From: an uncultured Sphingomonas sp.
Lineage (GTDB): Bacteria; Pseudomonadota; Alphaproteobacteria; Sphingomonadales; Sphingomonadaceae
Length of the DNA: 64,000 nucleotides
Assembly (NCBI RefSeq): GCF_937871615.1
Contig: NZ_CALMPA010000064.1
Span: forward strand, 1-64,000
Reading direction: 5' to 3'
Shown here: one piece after another, positions 1 through 8,634 of the stretch
How positions within the stretch are numbered: the first letter of the stretch is position 1
How the letters are laid out: every line of letters starts with the position of its first letter
Notes under the pieces: generated by a model
What the model saw: only the letters and a program-made list of their open reading frames with translations
Databases searched by the model: none
What the model was told of the DNA's origin: nothing
Program-made: the position numbers and the translations under genes

Positions 1-840
1 CGTCGCGGCGACGGCGACGCGCACCGGCGCGCTCGTCTCCGGCCCCAGCGGCGGCAGAGAGGGGGTCAGCCGCGCATCCGCGAGCCGCGCCGCGCTCGCC
101 CGCACTTCGCCGAAATGCACCGCGAACGCCTTGTCCACCGGCGCCAGCGTCGGCAATCGCTGGAAGAAGCCCGCCAGCCCACCGGCCAGCCCGGACGGCA
201 TCATCTTCGTCGCGATCTTCTCCGCGCCCGACACGTCGCCGCCCAGCGCCAGAATGAAGGCGCGCGCGCGCCATGCGCCGCGATCGCCGTTGCGCAACAG
301 CGGCTCGATCTGCTTCAGCGCCTCATCCTGCTGCCCGGAAATGGCGAGCGACAGCGCATAGCGCCGCTGCACCTCATCCTGCTGCCCGGCCTTGAGCGCG
401 AGGCGATAATCGCGCTGTGCCCGCTCCTGTTCGCCGATCAGATCGTAAGCCAGCCCGCGATCGCCCGCGAAGCTGCGCGGATCGAGGCCATAACCCGCTG
501 CCTGATCGAAATAGCGCAGCGCCTCGCCGGGCCGCTCCTGCTGCACCAGGATGCGCGCCATGCCCGCCTTCACGCGGCCGTTCATCGGATCGACATCCTC
601 GGCACGCTTGAACAGCGCCGCCGCCGCGCTCGGATCGCCGAGCTTCAGCGACAATTCGCCCGCGCCGATCAGCGCGTTGAGATCGCGCGGGCTGGCCCCC
701 AGCGTGCGCATCGCGGCGGCAAGCTGATCGGCATCCGAACCCGGCTGCGGCAGCGGTTGCACCATTTGCGCCGCGGACGGCGCTGAAATTGCGGCGACTG
801 AGGCCAGCAACAGGAAAGCGGGGGAAATCGTGCGCATCAT
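1..840 (-). CDS. TPR (tetratricopeptide) protein downstream of ftsZ, partial at window edge
   Basis: I read this on the minus strand from tandem ATG codons at 840 and 837; the frame is open for 280 codons to base 1, so the C-terminus is outside the window. The N-terminus (MMRTISPAFLLLASVAAISA) is a signal peptide ending near an Ala-x-Ala site, so the product should be exported. Residues about 35-200 are Ala/Leu/Asp-rich helical pairs typical of TPR units (for example AAALFKRAEDVDPMNGRVKAG and ALRYFDQAAGYGLDPRSFAG). It follows ftsZ in the same direction after a 276-bp gap. Sphingomonads often have a TPR/SPOR-domain protein here; a SPOR domain would lie beyond the edge and cannot be checked. 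No clear ribosome binding site precedes the start. The TPR call is firm; the role is inferred only. Confidence 0.75.
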   Translation of the reverse strand, partial: MMRTISPAFLLLASVAAISAPSAAQMVQPLPQPGSDADQLAAAMRTLGASPRDLNALIGAGELSLKLGDPSAAAALFKRAEDVDPMNGRVKAGMARILVQQERPGEALRYFDQAAGYGLDPRSFAGDRGLAYDLIGEQERAQRDYRLALKAGQQDEVQRRYALSLAISGQQDEALKQIEPLLRNGDRGAWRARAFILALGGDVSGAEKIATKMMPSGLAGGLAGFFQRLPTLAPVDKAFAVHFGEVRASAARLADARLTPSLPPLGPETSAPVRVAVAAT

Positions 841-1116
841 CGCGTCGAAAAATGTCTCATCTGATACGGCGGAATGCCGGTTTGCCTGGCGCGCGCGCCA
901 AAGCGCCGCCAGCGATGGCCGCGCCGCGCGCAATCGTCGAGTGTCGCTATGGCATCGCCCCTACGGCACAGAAACCCGCGCGCGCCGATCCGGGGGCGGG
1001 AAGCGGCGAATGCCATCAATATCGCCCGATGCCGCGCCGGGCCTGCGGCGATCCGCCCACCGGCCCGGCGGTCATCGCGTGGCCGGCACGGGAATGCCGC
1101 ACCGGCACGCGCGCGC

Positions 1117-2580
1117 TTACTGATTGTTCTGGCGGTGCAGGAAACGCGGGATATCCAGCGAATCCTTGTCCTCGCCGTCGTCAGGGCGCGCCGCCCCGCG
1201 CGAGGCGTTCTGCATCCGCTCGAACAATGTGCCTCCAAGCTTGACGCGCGGCGCCGGGGCCGTTTCCTCGCCGGCATCGGTGCCGGACGAGAGCCAGCGG
1301 CGGCGCGGCGCGGCGGGCGGCGCATCATCCTCGAACACCTTCGGCGCGGGCTGTTCGGCGGCGGGCGCCGGCGCGGCCTCGGGCACGATCGTCTCGCTGC
1401 CCAGCAGCAGTTCCTCGTCGGCGGGCTGCGCGGCGCTTTCGGGCTGCGCCACAACCTCGGTCAGCTCGATTTCCGGCTGTTCGTGCGCGGTCGCCGGGGC
1501 AACGGCGGGCTGCTCGGCAACTGGCTCGGGCGCGGGCGCCGCCGGCTCCGCGCGGCGCGGCGCGGAGAAGCTGAACGCGCGTGCCGGCTCCGGCGCGGGC
1601 GCCTCGGTGCGGGCTTCGGCTTCGATGCCGGTGGCGACGACCGAGACGCGAATCTTGCCTTCCAGTTCCGGGTTGAACGCCGATCCCCAGATGATGTTGG
1701 CATCGGGATCGACCAGTTCGCGAATGTGGTTCGCCGCCTCGTCCACCTCAAGCAGGCGCATATCCTCGCCGCCGGTGATCGAGATGATGACGCCCTTGGC
1801 GCCCTGCATCGACACGCCGTCGAGCAGCGGGTTGGCGATCGCCTTTTGCGCGGCGACGAGCGCGCGGTCGTCGCCCTCGGCTTCGCCCGTGCCCATCATC
1901 GCCTTGCCCATTTCCTGCATCACCGAGCGGACATCGGCGAAATCGAGGTTGATGAGGCCGGGCATCACCATCAGATCGGTGATCCCGCGCACGCCCTGCT
2001 GCAGCACCTCGTCGGCCATTTCAAAGGCCTGTTTGAAGGTGGTGTTGGCGTTGGCGATCAGGAACAGATTCTGGTTGGGGATGACGATCAGCGTATCGAC
2101 GTACTTCTGGAGTTCCTCGATCCCGCTTTCGGCGGATTTGGAGCGGCGGTTGCCCTCGAACGCGAACGGCTTGGTAACCACGCCCACCGTCAGGATGCCC
2201 ATGTCGCGCGCCGCCTTGGCGATCACCGGGGCCGCGCCGGTGCCGGTGCCCCCGCCCATGCCGGCGGCGATGAAGCACATGTGCGCCCCCTCGAGTCGCT
2301 TCGACATGTCCTCGATCGTTTCCTCGGCGGCGGCGCGGCCGATCTCGGGCCGGCTGCCCGCGCCCAGGCCCTGCGTGATCTTCGCGCCAAGCTGGATCTT
2401 TTCCGGCGCGTTGGATTGCTTCAGCGCCTGCGCGTCGGTGTTGGCGACGAGGAAATCGACCCCCTGCACCTCGGCGCGCATCATGTTGGCGATCGCGTTG
2501 CCGCCCGCCCCACCAACGCCGATCACCGCGATGCGCGGGGTCAGCTCATCCGATTCCGGGGTGATGAATTCGATTCCCAT
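1117..2580 (-). CDS. ftsZ: Cell division protein FtsZ
   Basis: Tubulin-like GTPase that polymerises into the cytokinetic Z-ring at midcell. The 487-residue product has the N-terminal nucleotide-binding glycines (GVGGAGGN, about residues 21-28) and the tubulin signature GGGTGTG at about 109-115, followed by the T7 and C-terminal GTPase subdomain to about residue 320. A long Ala/Pro/Glu-rich linker (about 320-470) follows, typical of alphaproteobacterial FtsZ, and the protein ends with the conserved tail [12 protein letters not shown] that binds FtsA and other membrane tethers. The start is supported by a GGAG about 10 nt upstream. It is the last core gene of the dcw operon, 105 bp after ftsA; that gap is the largest in the ftsQ-ftsA-ftsZ stretch and could hold a separate ftsZ promoter. 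Confidence 0.98.
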   Translation of the reverse strand: MGIEFITPESDELTPRIAVIGVGGAGGNAIANMMRAEVQGVDFLVANTDAQALKQSNAPEKIQLGAKITQGLGAGSRPEIGRAAAEETIEDMSKRLEGAHMCFIAAGMGGGTGTGAAPVIAKAARDMGILTVGVVTKPFAFEGNRRSKSAESGIEELQKYVDTLIVIPNQNLFLIANANTTFKQAFEMADEVLQQGVRGITDLMVMPGLINLDFADVRSVMQEMGKAMMGTGEAEGDDRALVAAQKAIANPLLDGVSMQGAKGVIISITGGEDMRLLEVDEAANHIRELVDPDANIIWGSAFNPELEGKIRVSVVATGIEAEARTEAPAPEPARAFSFSAPRRAEPAAPAPEPVAEQPAVAPATAHEQPEIELTEVVAQPESAAQPADEELLLGSETIVPEAAPAPAAEQPAPKVFEDDAPPAAPRRRWLSSGTDAGEETAPAPRVKLGGTLFERMQNASRGAARPDDGEDKDSLDIPRFLHRQNNQ

Positions 2581-2685
2581 CGCGTACTTACTCCGCCTGT
2601 CCGGGTGTTCCCCTCGCCGGACGTATCAATTAACCTTCCTGCAACATAGCGCCCGGCCGTGCCAGCCGAAAACCATCGTGCAGCC

Positions 2686-3948
2686 TCAATAATTGGCCTT
2701 CACCGTCTGGAGGAGGCGCTTGAGCGCCCTGATCCCCTTCGGCCGGTAAACCTGCTGCTGTTGCTGGGGCGCCAGCCCGCGCAGATCGATCGGATCGTTC
2801 GCCGCGAAAAAGGCCAGGCCCGCGAGCGTGGCGAAGCCCGGCCCGGAATGCGCCTCGGGCAATCCGGTCAGCCCGCGCGGCCGCCCGACTCGCACGGAGC
2901 GGCCCAGCACCTGCTGCGCGTAATCGGCGATGCCCTTCAGCTCCGCGCCGCCGCCGGTCAACACCACCTGGCGGTTGATCGGCCCTTCGAACTTCAGCTC
3001 CTTGAGCGCGGCCTGCACCTCGCCCACCAGTTGCTCCAGCCGCGTGCGGATCACCGCGATCAGCGCCGCCTTGGTGATCTGCAGCGCGTCGCCATCCTCC
3101 TCGCGCGCGGGGGTGCGGATCGTAATCATCTCGTGATTGTCGCGCGGGGAGGCGTTGGCGGAGCCGTGGAAGCATTTCATCCGCTCCGCCTGCCCGCGCG
3201 TCGTGCCGAAGGCGGATGCGATGTCGTCGGTGATGTCGGCGGAGCCGATCGGGATCGACTTCAGCCCGACCAGCATCTCGCCCGCGAACAGCGAGACGTT
3301 GGTGATCCCCGCCCCGATCTCCACCAGCGCGACGCCCAGATCGCGCTCCTCGCCCGACAGACAGGCAAAGCCGGTCGCGACCGGCGAGGCGATGATCGAC
3401 TTCACCTCCAGATGCGCGGATCGCACGCACAGATCGAGGTTGCGCACCGGCGAGCCATCCGCCGCGATGACATGGATGTGCACGCCCAGCCGATCGGCAT
3501 GGAGCCCGAGCGGCTTCTTCACGCCTTCCAGCCCGTCGATCGTGTAGAGCGCCGGCTGCGCATGGAGCACCATCCGCCCCTGCGGGTCGATCGACTGGCG
3601 TCCTTCCTGCAACAAGGCGTCGATATCGGCCTGCTCGATGCGGTGCCCGTTCAGCTCGGATTCGATGAACGCCTCATCGGACACGAGGCCCCCGGCGGAA
3701 AAGCCCGCCCAGACGTTCTCGATATTGATCCCCGCGATCCGCTCCGCCTGCTCCACCGCCTCGCGCACCGCCACCTCGGTCGCGGCCATGTCGGCGATAT
3801 AGCCGCGCTTCACGCCCTTCGATTCGCGCTGGCCGGTGCCGAGCACGATCAGTTCGCCGCCATCGCCCTTTTGCGCGATCATCGCCGACACCTTGGAGGT
3901 GCCGATATCCAGCGCGGTAATCAGGCCTTCCGGTGCTGCCTTAGCCAT
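2686..3948 (-). CDS. ftsA: Cell division protein FtsA
   Basis: Actin-like ATPase that tethers FtsZ to the inner membrane and recruits later divisome proteins. The 420-residue product opens with the phosphate-1 motif ALDIGTSKV (about residues 12-20), has the SHS2/1C insertion region in the first half, and carries the later actin-fold motif VVLTGGGAELKG. The C-terminus RPKGIRALKRLLQTVKANY fits the short amphipathic membrane-targeting helix of FtsA. It starts at an ATG 18 nt after ftsQ and is followed by ftsZ, the usual order. Length is normal for the family. Confidence 0.97.
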   Translation of the reverse strand: MAKAAPEGLITALDIGTSKVSAMIAQKGDGGELIVLGTGQRESKGVKRGYIADMAATEVAVREAVEQAERIAGINIENVWAGFSAGGLVSDEAFIESELNGHRIEQADIDALLQEGRQSIDPQGRMVLHAQPALYTIDGLEGVKKPLGLHADRLGVHIHVIAADGSPVRNLDLCVRSAHLEVKSIIASPVATGFACLSGEERDLGVALVEIGAGITNVSLFAGEMLVGLKSIPIGSADITDDIASAFGTTRGQAERMKCFHGSANASPRDNHEMITIRTPAREEDGDALQITKAALIAVIRTRLEQLVGEVQAALKELKFEGPINRQVVLTGGGAELKGIADYAQQVLGRSVRVGRPRGLTGLPEAHSGPGFATLAGLAFFAANDPIDLRGLAPQQQQQVYRPKGIRALKRLLQTVKANY

Positions 3949-3966
3949 GCCACCCTTCCCCCTTCA

Positions 3967-4893
3967 TCAGACCTCGCCGACGTGCGCGACGCGCATCTCG
4001 CTGGTGGTGCCGCCATTCTCCCCCTGGCCGGCGCCGCCGCGATCGCTTTCCGGCCCCGGCTTGCGCGCGACCAATTTGGTCGGATCGCGCATGTCGAAGC
4101 GAATCCATCCCTTGCCGAGCAGCGGGCGGGCGCCCTCCATCTCGGCGAACTTCACCAGCGCCTGCGCCGCGCCATCCTGCGGCAGCAGCAGAGTCTCGCC
4201 GCTGTCGAACGTCAAGTCCCAGCGCCGGTTGCCCACCCATGTCGCCGCCCTGACGCGCGGGCGCAGCGCCGGCGCGGCGGCAAGCAGCTTCTGATAGCCC
4301 GCCTCCTGCTGCGCGGCGCCCGGCCCGATCACCAGCGGCAGGCCCGGCGGCATATGCGCGGGATCGACCGGATCGAGCAACGTGCCGTCGGCGTCGATCA
4401 GCGTGAGCTGCCCTTCATTCTGCCAGATCGCCGCCGGCTCGCGCTCGACGATATGGATCAGCAGCCGATCGGGGAATCGCCGGGAGACATAGGCATCCGC
4501 GATCCAGCCGTAAGCGAGCAGCCGCTTGCGCACCGCCTGAAGGTCCACCGCCAGCATCGGTCGCGCCGCCGGCTGGTTTTCCAGCGCGATGGCATAGACC
4601 GTTTCGCGATCCATCCGCTTCAGCCCGGTGATATCGACCTGTTCGACGCGCAGGCCGGCGCGCCCGGCGCCCTCGGCCACCGCGTCACCGATCATCCCCG
4701 GCACGCCGAACCATGTCGCCCCCGCCACCGCCACCGCGCCGCCGACGCCAAGGAAGATCCACGTCACCGCGCGACGCAGCGTATCGTGGCTGACCGGCAG
4801 CTTCGCGATCAGACGATCGCCGAACGAGGCCCGGCGGCGCTTCGGCGCACCCGGACGGCGCGGCGGGGAGCGACGGACCGGCTGGCGGCTCAT
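3967..4893 (-). CDS. ftsQ: Cell division protein FtsQ
   Basis: Bitopic inner-membrane divisome protein that links FtsB/FtsL to the earlier ring. The 308-residue product has a very basic cytoplasmic N-terminus (about residues 1-38, rich in RRPP), one transmembrane segment at about 45-70, and then a periplasmic POTRA domain recognisable at VDITGLKRMDRETV. The later beta domain includes ERE-PAAIWQ and the FDMRDPTKLVAR region. Its ATG overlaps the ddl stop (ATGA), so translation is probably coupled to ddl. ftsA follows after 18 nt. Confidence 0.95.
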   Translation of the reverse strand: MSRQPVRRSPPRRPGAPKRRRASFGDRLIAKLPVSHDTLRRAVTWIFLGVGGAVAVAGATWFGVPGMIGDAVAEGAGRAGLRVEQVDITGLKRMDRETVYAIALENQPAARPMLAVDLQAVRKRLLAYGWIADAYVSRRFPDRLLIHIVEREPAAIWQNEGQLTLIDADGTLLDPVDPAHMPPGLPLVIGPGAAQQEAGYQKLLAAAPALRPRVRAATWVGNRRWDLTFDSGETLLLPQDGAAQALVKFAEMEGARPLLGKGWIRFDMRDPTKLVARKPGPESDRGGAGQGENGGTTSEMRVAHVGEV

Positions 4894-5858
4894 GCGCCGC
4901 CCTCCCGCAACGATTTCTCCCGCAGCGCCTCGTCGACGATCGCCTGCACGAGTTGCGCGTAGCTCATCCCGGTGTGCCGCGCCTGTTCGGGCACGAGGCT
5001 GAGCGGCGTCATGCCGGGCTGGGTATTCACTTCGAGCAGGAACAGCCCGTCCACGCCGCGCTCATCGTCCCAGCGGAAATCGGCGCGGCTGCATCCCTTG
5101 CAGCCAAGCAGGCGATGCGCCTCCACCGCGATCGACATGCACGCCTGCGCGATCTCATCCGGCACCGGCGCGGGAAAGAGATGCTCGGTCATCCCGTCGG
5201 TATATTTGGCGTCGTAATCGTAAAAGCCGCTCTTGGGGCGAAGCTCCGTCACGCCCAGCGCGCGCGGGCCATCGACACCGCCCAGCACCGCGGTGGTCAG
5301 TTCGCGACCGCGCACATAGGGTTCGGCGAGTAACTCGGCGAATTCCTGCCACGGCCCCTTCACGTCGCGCCCGATCGGCGAACCGTAATTGCCGTTTTCG
5401 GTGACGATCGCGATGCCGACCGACGATCCCTCGTTGACGGGCTTCAGCACATAGGGCCGCGCCAGCGGATCGCCCGCGAACAATTCCACCGATTTCACGA
5501 TCCGCCCGCCCGGCATCGGGATGCCATGCGGCACGAGCTGGTTCTTGGTCAGCACCTTGTCGATCGCGATCACGGAGGTGGCGAGCCCGGAATGGGTATA
5601 GGTCAGCCCGAGCAGGTCCATCAGCCCCTGCACCGATCCGTCTTCCCCCGGCGTGCCGTGCAGCGCGTTGAACACCACATCGGGCTTCGCCTCGCTCAGT
5701 CGCGCGGCGACATCACGCCCCATGTCGATCCGCGTCACGCGGTGCCCGAGCGACTCCAGCGCATCGGCGATCCCCGCGCCCGACGACAGCGACACCTCGC
5801 GCTCCGCAGACCAGCCGCCCATCAGCACGACGATGTGAAGGGGACGACGATCAGACAC
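4890..5858 (-). CDS. ddl: D-alanine--D-alanine ligase
   Basis: ATP-grasp enzyme that joins two D-alanines for the peptidoglycan stem peptide in the cytoplasm. The 322-residue product shows the N-terminal GGWSAEREVSLSSG motif (about 14-27), the HGTPGEDGSVQG loop, the ATP-grasp segment VLKPVNEGSSVGI, and the C-terminal metal-binding LLEVNTQPGMTPLS. I take the GTG at 5858, preceded by AGGAG at good spacing. Its stop overlaps the ftsQ start by 4 nt. Upstream, an inverted-arm repeat (5891-5990) separates it from murB, so it may depend on read-through from murB or on its own promoter in that gap. Confidence 0.96.
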   Translation of the reverse strand: MSDRRPLHIVVLMGGWSAEREVSLSSGAGIADALESLGHRVTRIDMGRDVAARLSEAKPDVVFNALHGTPGEDGSVQGLMDLLGLTYTHSGLATSVIAIDKVLTKNQLVPHGIPMPGGRIVKSVELFAGDPLARPYVLKPVNEGSSVGIAIVTENGNYGSPIGRDVKGPWQEFAELLAEPYVRGRELTTAVLGGVDGPRALGVTELRPKSGFYDYDAKYTDGMTEHLFPAPVPDEIAQACMSIAVEAHRLLGCKGCSRADFRWDDERGVDGLFLLEVNTQPGMTPLSLVPEQARHTGMSYAQLVQAIVDEALREKSLREGGA

Positions 5859-5890
5859 GCGATACTCCTGGTGATACGGATGCGAAGGAG

Positions 5891-5990
5891 AAGAAGGGCT
5901 GCCCTTCTACAATCTCAGGGCGAACGGTAGTGGGGCCACCAACGCCAATACAAATCCCGTTCGGGCCGAGCTTGTCGAAGCCCTGCCCTC
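5891..5990. repeat. Inverted-arm intergenic repeat between murB and ddl
   Basis: Two related arms face each other head to head. The left arm ends in GGGCGAACGG near 5927, and the right arm starts with CCGTTCGGGCCGAGCTTG at 5957 and ends in CCCTGCCCT. Read on the minus strand the left arm gives CCGTTCGCCCTGAGATTG, so the two are copies in opposite orientation with a spacer of about 30 bp. The left arm also contains a short hairpin (AGAAGGG, loop, CCCTTCT). The GAGCTTGTCGAAG core is a common sphingomonad extragenic repeat. The arm order is opposite to the related element at 7125-7204. Confidence 0.75.
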
Positions 5991-6020
5991 CCTTGTCACA
6001 GGCGGAGCCGACGCGAAGGC

Positions 6021-6920
6021 TCATGACGCCACCCCCACGCGCTGGATTTCCCATTCGAGCGTCACGCCGCTATGCGCCTTCACCCGCGCGCGCACCTCCT
6101 CGCCCAGCCCCTCGATCTGCGCGCTGGTGGCGTGGCCGAGGTTGAGCAGGAAATTGGTGTGCTTCTCGCTCACCTGCGCGTCGCCATTGCGAAGCCCGCG
6201 ACACCCGGCGGCATCCACCAGCGCCCACGCTTTCTCGCCCGGCGGGTTCTTGAACGTCGAGCCGCCGGTTCTGGAGCGCAGCGGCTGCGATGCCTCGCGC
6301 GATGCGGCGATGCGATCCATTTCCGCCTGAATCTCGATCGGCTCACCGGGCTCGCCGCGAAACGTCGCGCTCACCACCACCGCGCCTTCGGGAAGCGCCG
6401 AGTGGCGATAGCTATAGCCAAGCTCCGCCGCCGCCAGCACGCGGCGCTCGCCTGAACGCGACACCACCTCGCATTCCACCAGCACGTCCGCCGTCTCGCG
6501 GCCATAAGCGCCGCCGTTCATCCGCACGAACCCGCCGACCGTGCCGGGGATCGAGCGCAGGAATTCCACTCCCGCGATGCCCGCGTCGCGCGCGGTGGAG
6601 GAAACCAGGATGCCGCTCGCCCCGCCGCCGCATTTCAGCGTCGTCGCGTCGAGCGCACGAACGCTGGCGAACGGCTTGCCCAGCCGCACCACCACGCCCG
6701 CCACCCCACCATCGCGCACGATCAGGTTCGATCCCAGCCCCAGCGCCATCACCGGCACGGCGGGATCGAGCCGCGCCATGAATTGCGCCAGATCGTCCGC
6801 ATCCTTCGGCTCGAACAGCCATTGCGCCGCACCGCCCGCCTTGAACCAGACGAGCGGCGCGAGCGGTGCATCCGGCGTCAGGCGACCGGCGACCTCGGGC
6901 ATGGTGCGCGTGGCGCTCAT
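6021..6920 (-). CDS. murB: UDP-N-acetylenolpyruvoylglucosamine reductase MurB
   Basis: FAD-dependent reductase that makes UDP-N-acetylmuramic acid, the second committed step of peptidoglycan synthesis. Visible motifs are the FAD-binding GLGSNLIVRDGG, the SIPGTVGGFVRMNGGAYG loop, and the catalytic serine segment RTGGSTFKNPPG; the C-terminus has the expected HTNFLLNLGHAT block. I chose ATG 6920 (MSATRTMPEVAG), with a GGGG about 9 nt upstream. An in-frame ATG at 6935 would add five residues but begins exactly at the edge of the 27-bp repeat array. Unlike most neighbours, it does not overlap the upstream gene murC: 298 bp of repeats intervene. Confidence 0.95.
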   Translation of the reverse strand: MSATRTMPEVAGRLTPDAPLAPLVWFKAGGAAQWLFEPKDADDLAQFMARLDPAVPVMALGLGSNLIVRDGGVAGVVVRLGKPFASVRALDATTLKCGGGASGILVSSTARDAGIAGVEFLRSIPGTVGGFVRMNGGAYGRETADVLVECEVVSRSGERRVLAAAELGYSYRHSALPEGAVVVSATFRGEPGEPIEIQAEMDRIAASREASQPLRSRTGGSTFKNPPGEKAWALVDAAGCRGLRNGDAQVSEKHTNFLLNLGHATSAQIEGLGEEVRARVKAHSGVTLEWEIQRVGVAS

Positions 6921-6935
6921 CGTCGCGCCCCGCAT

Positions 6936-7151
6936 CCGTTCGGGCTGGGCCTTGCCTCACTTCCGTTCGGACTGAGCCGCCCCCAAAAACCGTTCGCGCC
7001 GCGTCGCCCCTCAAACCCGTTCAGGCCGGGTCGATCCCCAAGCCCGTTCGGGCCGGGTCGCTCCCCAAACCCGTTCGCGCCGAGTCGCCCGCCAAGCCCG
7101 TTCAGGCTGAGTCGTCCTCCACAACCGTTCGGGCTGAGCTTGTCGAAGCCC
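6936..7151. repeat. 27-bp tandem repeat array (7 full units plus head of an eighth) between murC and murB
   Basis: The string CCGTTC recurs at 6936, 6963, 6990, 7017, 7044, 7071, 7098 and 7125, exactly 27 bp apart each time. Each unit has a conserved first half close to CCGTTCGGGCCGAGTCG and a variable C-rich tail often ending CCAAAC or CCAAGC. The eighth unit continues instead into GAGCTTGTCGAAG, the arm of the adjacent palindrome, so the array looks like an expansion of that arm's head. Because 27 is nine codons, several reading frames stay open across it; one minus-strand frame reads repeats like LSPNGCGGR. I saw no sign that it encodes a real protein. It sits inside the dcw operon. Confidence 0.93.
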
Positions 7152-7204
7152 TGCCCTTCTTCCTGAAGAAAAGCGCAGCCCTTCAACAGGCTCAAGGCGA
7201 ACGG
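7125..7204. repeat. Imperfect 80-bp palindrome (REP-like hairpin) at the murC end of the array
   Basis: The left arm starts CCGTTCGGGCTGAGCTTG at 7125, and the right arm ends CTCAAGGCGAACGG at 7204, which on the other strand reads CCGTTCGCCTTGAGCCTG. The arms are thus copies of one motif, heads outward and tails (GCCCTTCTTC and GAAGAAAAGC) meeting in the middle. As RNA it would fold into a long stem 15 nt downstream of the murC stop. It could protect the upstream message or attenuate transcription into murB; this is inference. Confidence 0.8.
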
Positions 7205-7218
7205 AAAGAACGTCCGGC

Positions 7219-8634
7219 TCACCGCCGCGCCTCGATCGCCGAAGCCAGCCCGGCGGCCCATTTGGTGATGTCACCCGCGCCGAGGCAGACGACCTGATCG
7301 CCCCCGCGCACGACGCCCGCGAGCGTCTGCGCCAGCGCGTCCGCATCCGCGATCACCGCCGCCGCGCGATGCCCGCGCCGCTTCAGCCCTTCGACCAGCG
7401 CATCCGCATCCACGCCCTCGATCGGCGCTTCGCCCGCGGCATAGACCGGGGCGACATAAACCATGTCGGCATCGTTGAACGCGCTCTGGAAATCATCCAT
7501 CAGATTGCCGAGCCGCGAATAACGGTGCGGCTGGACGACCGCGATCACCCGCCCTTCAGCGCTTTCCCGCGCGGCGGACAGCACCGCGCGTATCTCCACC
7601 GGGTGATGGCCGTAATCGTCGATGATCGTGGCGACGCCGCCTTCCGCCGCGACCTCGCCCACCTTGGTGAAGCGCCGCTTCACCCCGCCGAACTTCTCGA
7701 AACCTTTCTGGATCGTCGCGTCGTCGATGCCCAGTTCCAGCGCGACGCCGATCGCGGCGAGCGCGTTTTGCACATTGTGGCGGCCCGGCATCGGCAGGTC
7801 GATCTGCTCGATCGAGCGCGTCGTGCCGTCGCGTTCGCGGATGATCGCCTCGAAACGGTTGCCGCCGGGATAGGGGGAGACGTTCACCCCGCGCACGTCG
7901 GCGGAAGCCGCGAAGCCGTAGGTCACGATGCGCCGGTCCCGCACGCGCGGGATCAGCGCCTGCACCTCCGGGTGGTCGAGGCACAACAGTGCCGCTCCGT
8001 AGAAGGGAACATTCTCCACGAACTCGACATAGGCTTCTTTGGCGCGTTCAAAGTCACCGTAATGATCGAGATGTTCGGGATCGATATTCGTGACCACCGC
8101 GATCGTGCCGTCGAGCCGCAGGAAACTCCCGTCGCTCTCATCGGCCTCAACCACCATCCAGTCGCTGCCGCCGAGCCGGGCGTTGCTGCCGTAACTATTG
8201 ATAATCCCACCGTTAATCACGGTCGGATCCACCCCACCGGCATCGAGCAGCGCGGCGACCATCGAGGTGGTGGTGGTCTTGCCATGCGTCCCCGCCACCG
8301 CGACGGTGGATTTCAGGCGCATCAGTTCCGCCAGCATTTCCGCCCGCCGAACCACAGGGATACGGCGCTCCAGCGCGGCTTCCACCTCCGGGTTGCCGCG
8401 CTTGATCGCGGTGGAGGTCACAACCACCGCCGCCTCGCCAAGATTTTCCGCCTTGTGCCCAATCGCCACGGAAATGCCGCGCGCGCGCAACCCTTCGATC
8501 ACATAGCCCTCGGCGACGTCCGACCCCTGCACCTTATAGCCGAGGTTGTTCATCACCTCCGCGATGCCCGACATGCCGATACCGCCGATGCCGACGAAAT
8601 GGATCGTGCCGATATTGGTGGGCACGCCCTTCAT
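7219..8634 (-). CDS. murC: UDP-N-acetylmuramate--L-alanine ligase MurC
   Basis: ATP-dependent Mur ligase that adds L-alanine to UDP-MurNAc in the cytoplasm. The 471-residue product begins with the UDP-binding Rossmann motif [13 protein letters not shown] and has the ATP P-loop [10 protein letters not shown] at about residues 115-124, the central EADESDGSF and [11 protein letters not shown] motifs, and the C-terminal [10 protein letters not shown] region. Its ATG overlaps the murG stop (ATGA). It is the last gene of the tightly coupled murE-to-murC run; downstream come the palindrome and the 27-bp array before murB. Confidence 0.98.
   Translation of the reverse strand: MKGVPTNIGTIHFVGIGGIGMSGIAEVMNNLGYKVQGSDVAEGYVIEGLRARGISVAIGHKAENLGEAAVVVTSTAIKRGNPEVEAALERRIPVVRRAEMLAELMRLKSTVAVAGTHGKTTTTSMVAALLDAGGVDPTVINGGIINSYGSNARLGGSDWMVVEADESDGSFLRLDGTIAVVTNIDPEHLDHYGDFERAKEAYVEFVENVPFYGAALLCLDHPEVQALIPRVRDRRIVTYGFAASADVRGVNVSPYPGGNRFEAIIRERDGTTRSIEQIDLPMPGRHNVQNALAAIGVALELGIDDATIQKGFEKFGGVKRRFTKVGEVAAEGGVATIIDDYGHHPVEIRAVLSAARESAEGRVIAVVQPHRYSRLGNLMDDFQSAFNDADMVYVAPVYAAGEAPIEGVDADALVEGLKRRGHRAAAVIADADALAQTLAGVVRGGDQVVCLGAGDITKWAAGLASAIEARR

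Noticed and set aside
874-2649. Long plus-strand open frame (591 codons) opposite ftsZ
   Set aside because: It is the antisense shadow of ftsZ in high-GC DNA; its product is Arg/Gly/Ala/His-rich without any domain, while the minus strand encodes a full FtsZ.
2581-2685. CtrA or DnaA site in the ftsA-ftsZ gap
   Set aside because: GTTAATTGAT is present near 2630 but the second half of a TTAA-N7-TTAA site is missing.
6936-7151. Possible CRISPR array
   Set aside because: Units are contiguous 27-bp repeats with degenerate tails, no unique spacers of constant length, and no cas genes.
6917-7261. 114-codon minus-strand frame through the 27-bp array, with a nine-residue repeat
   Set aside because: The repeat stays open only because 27 is a multiple of three; other frames stay open too, and no start with a ribosome site or conserved domain supports it.
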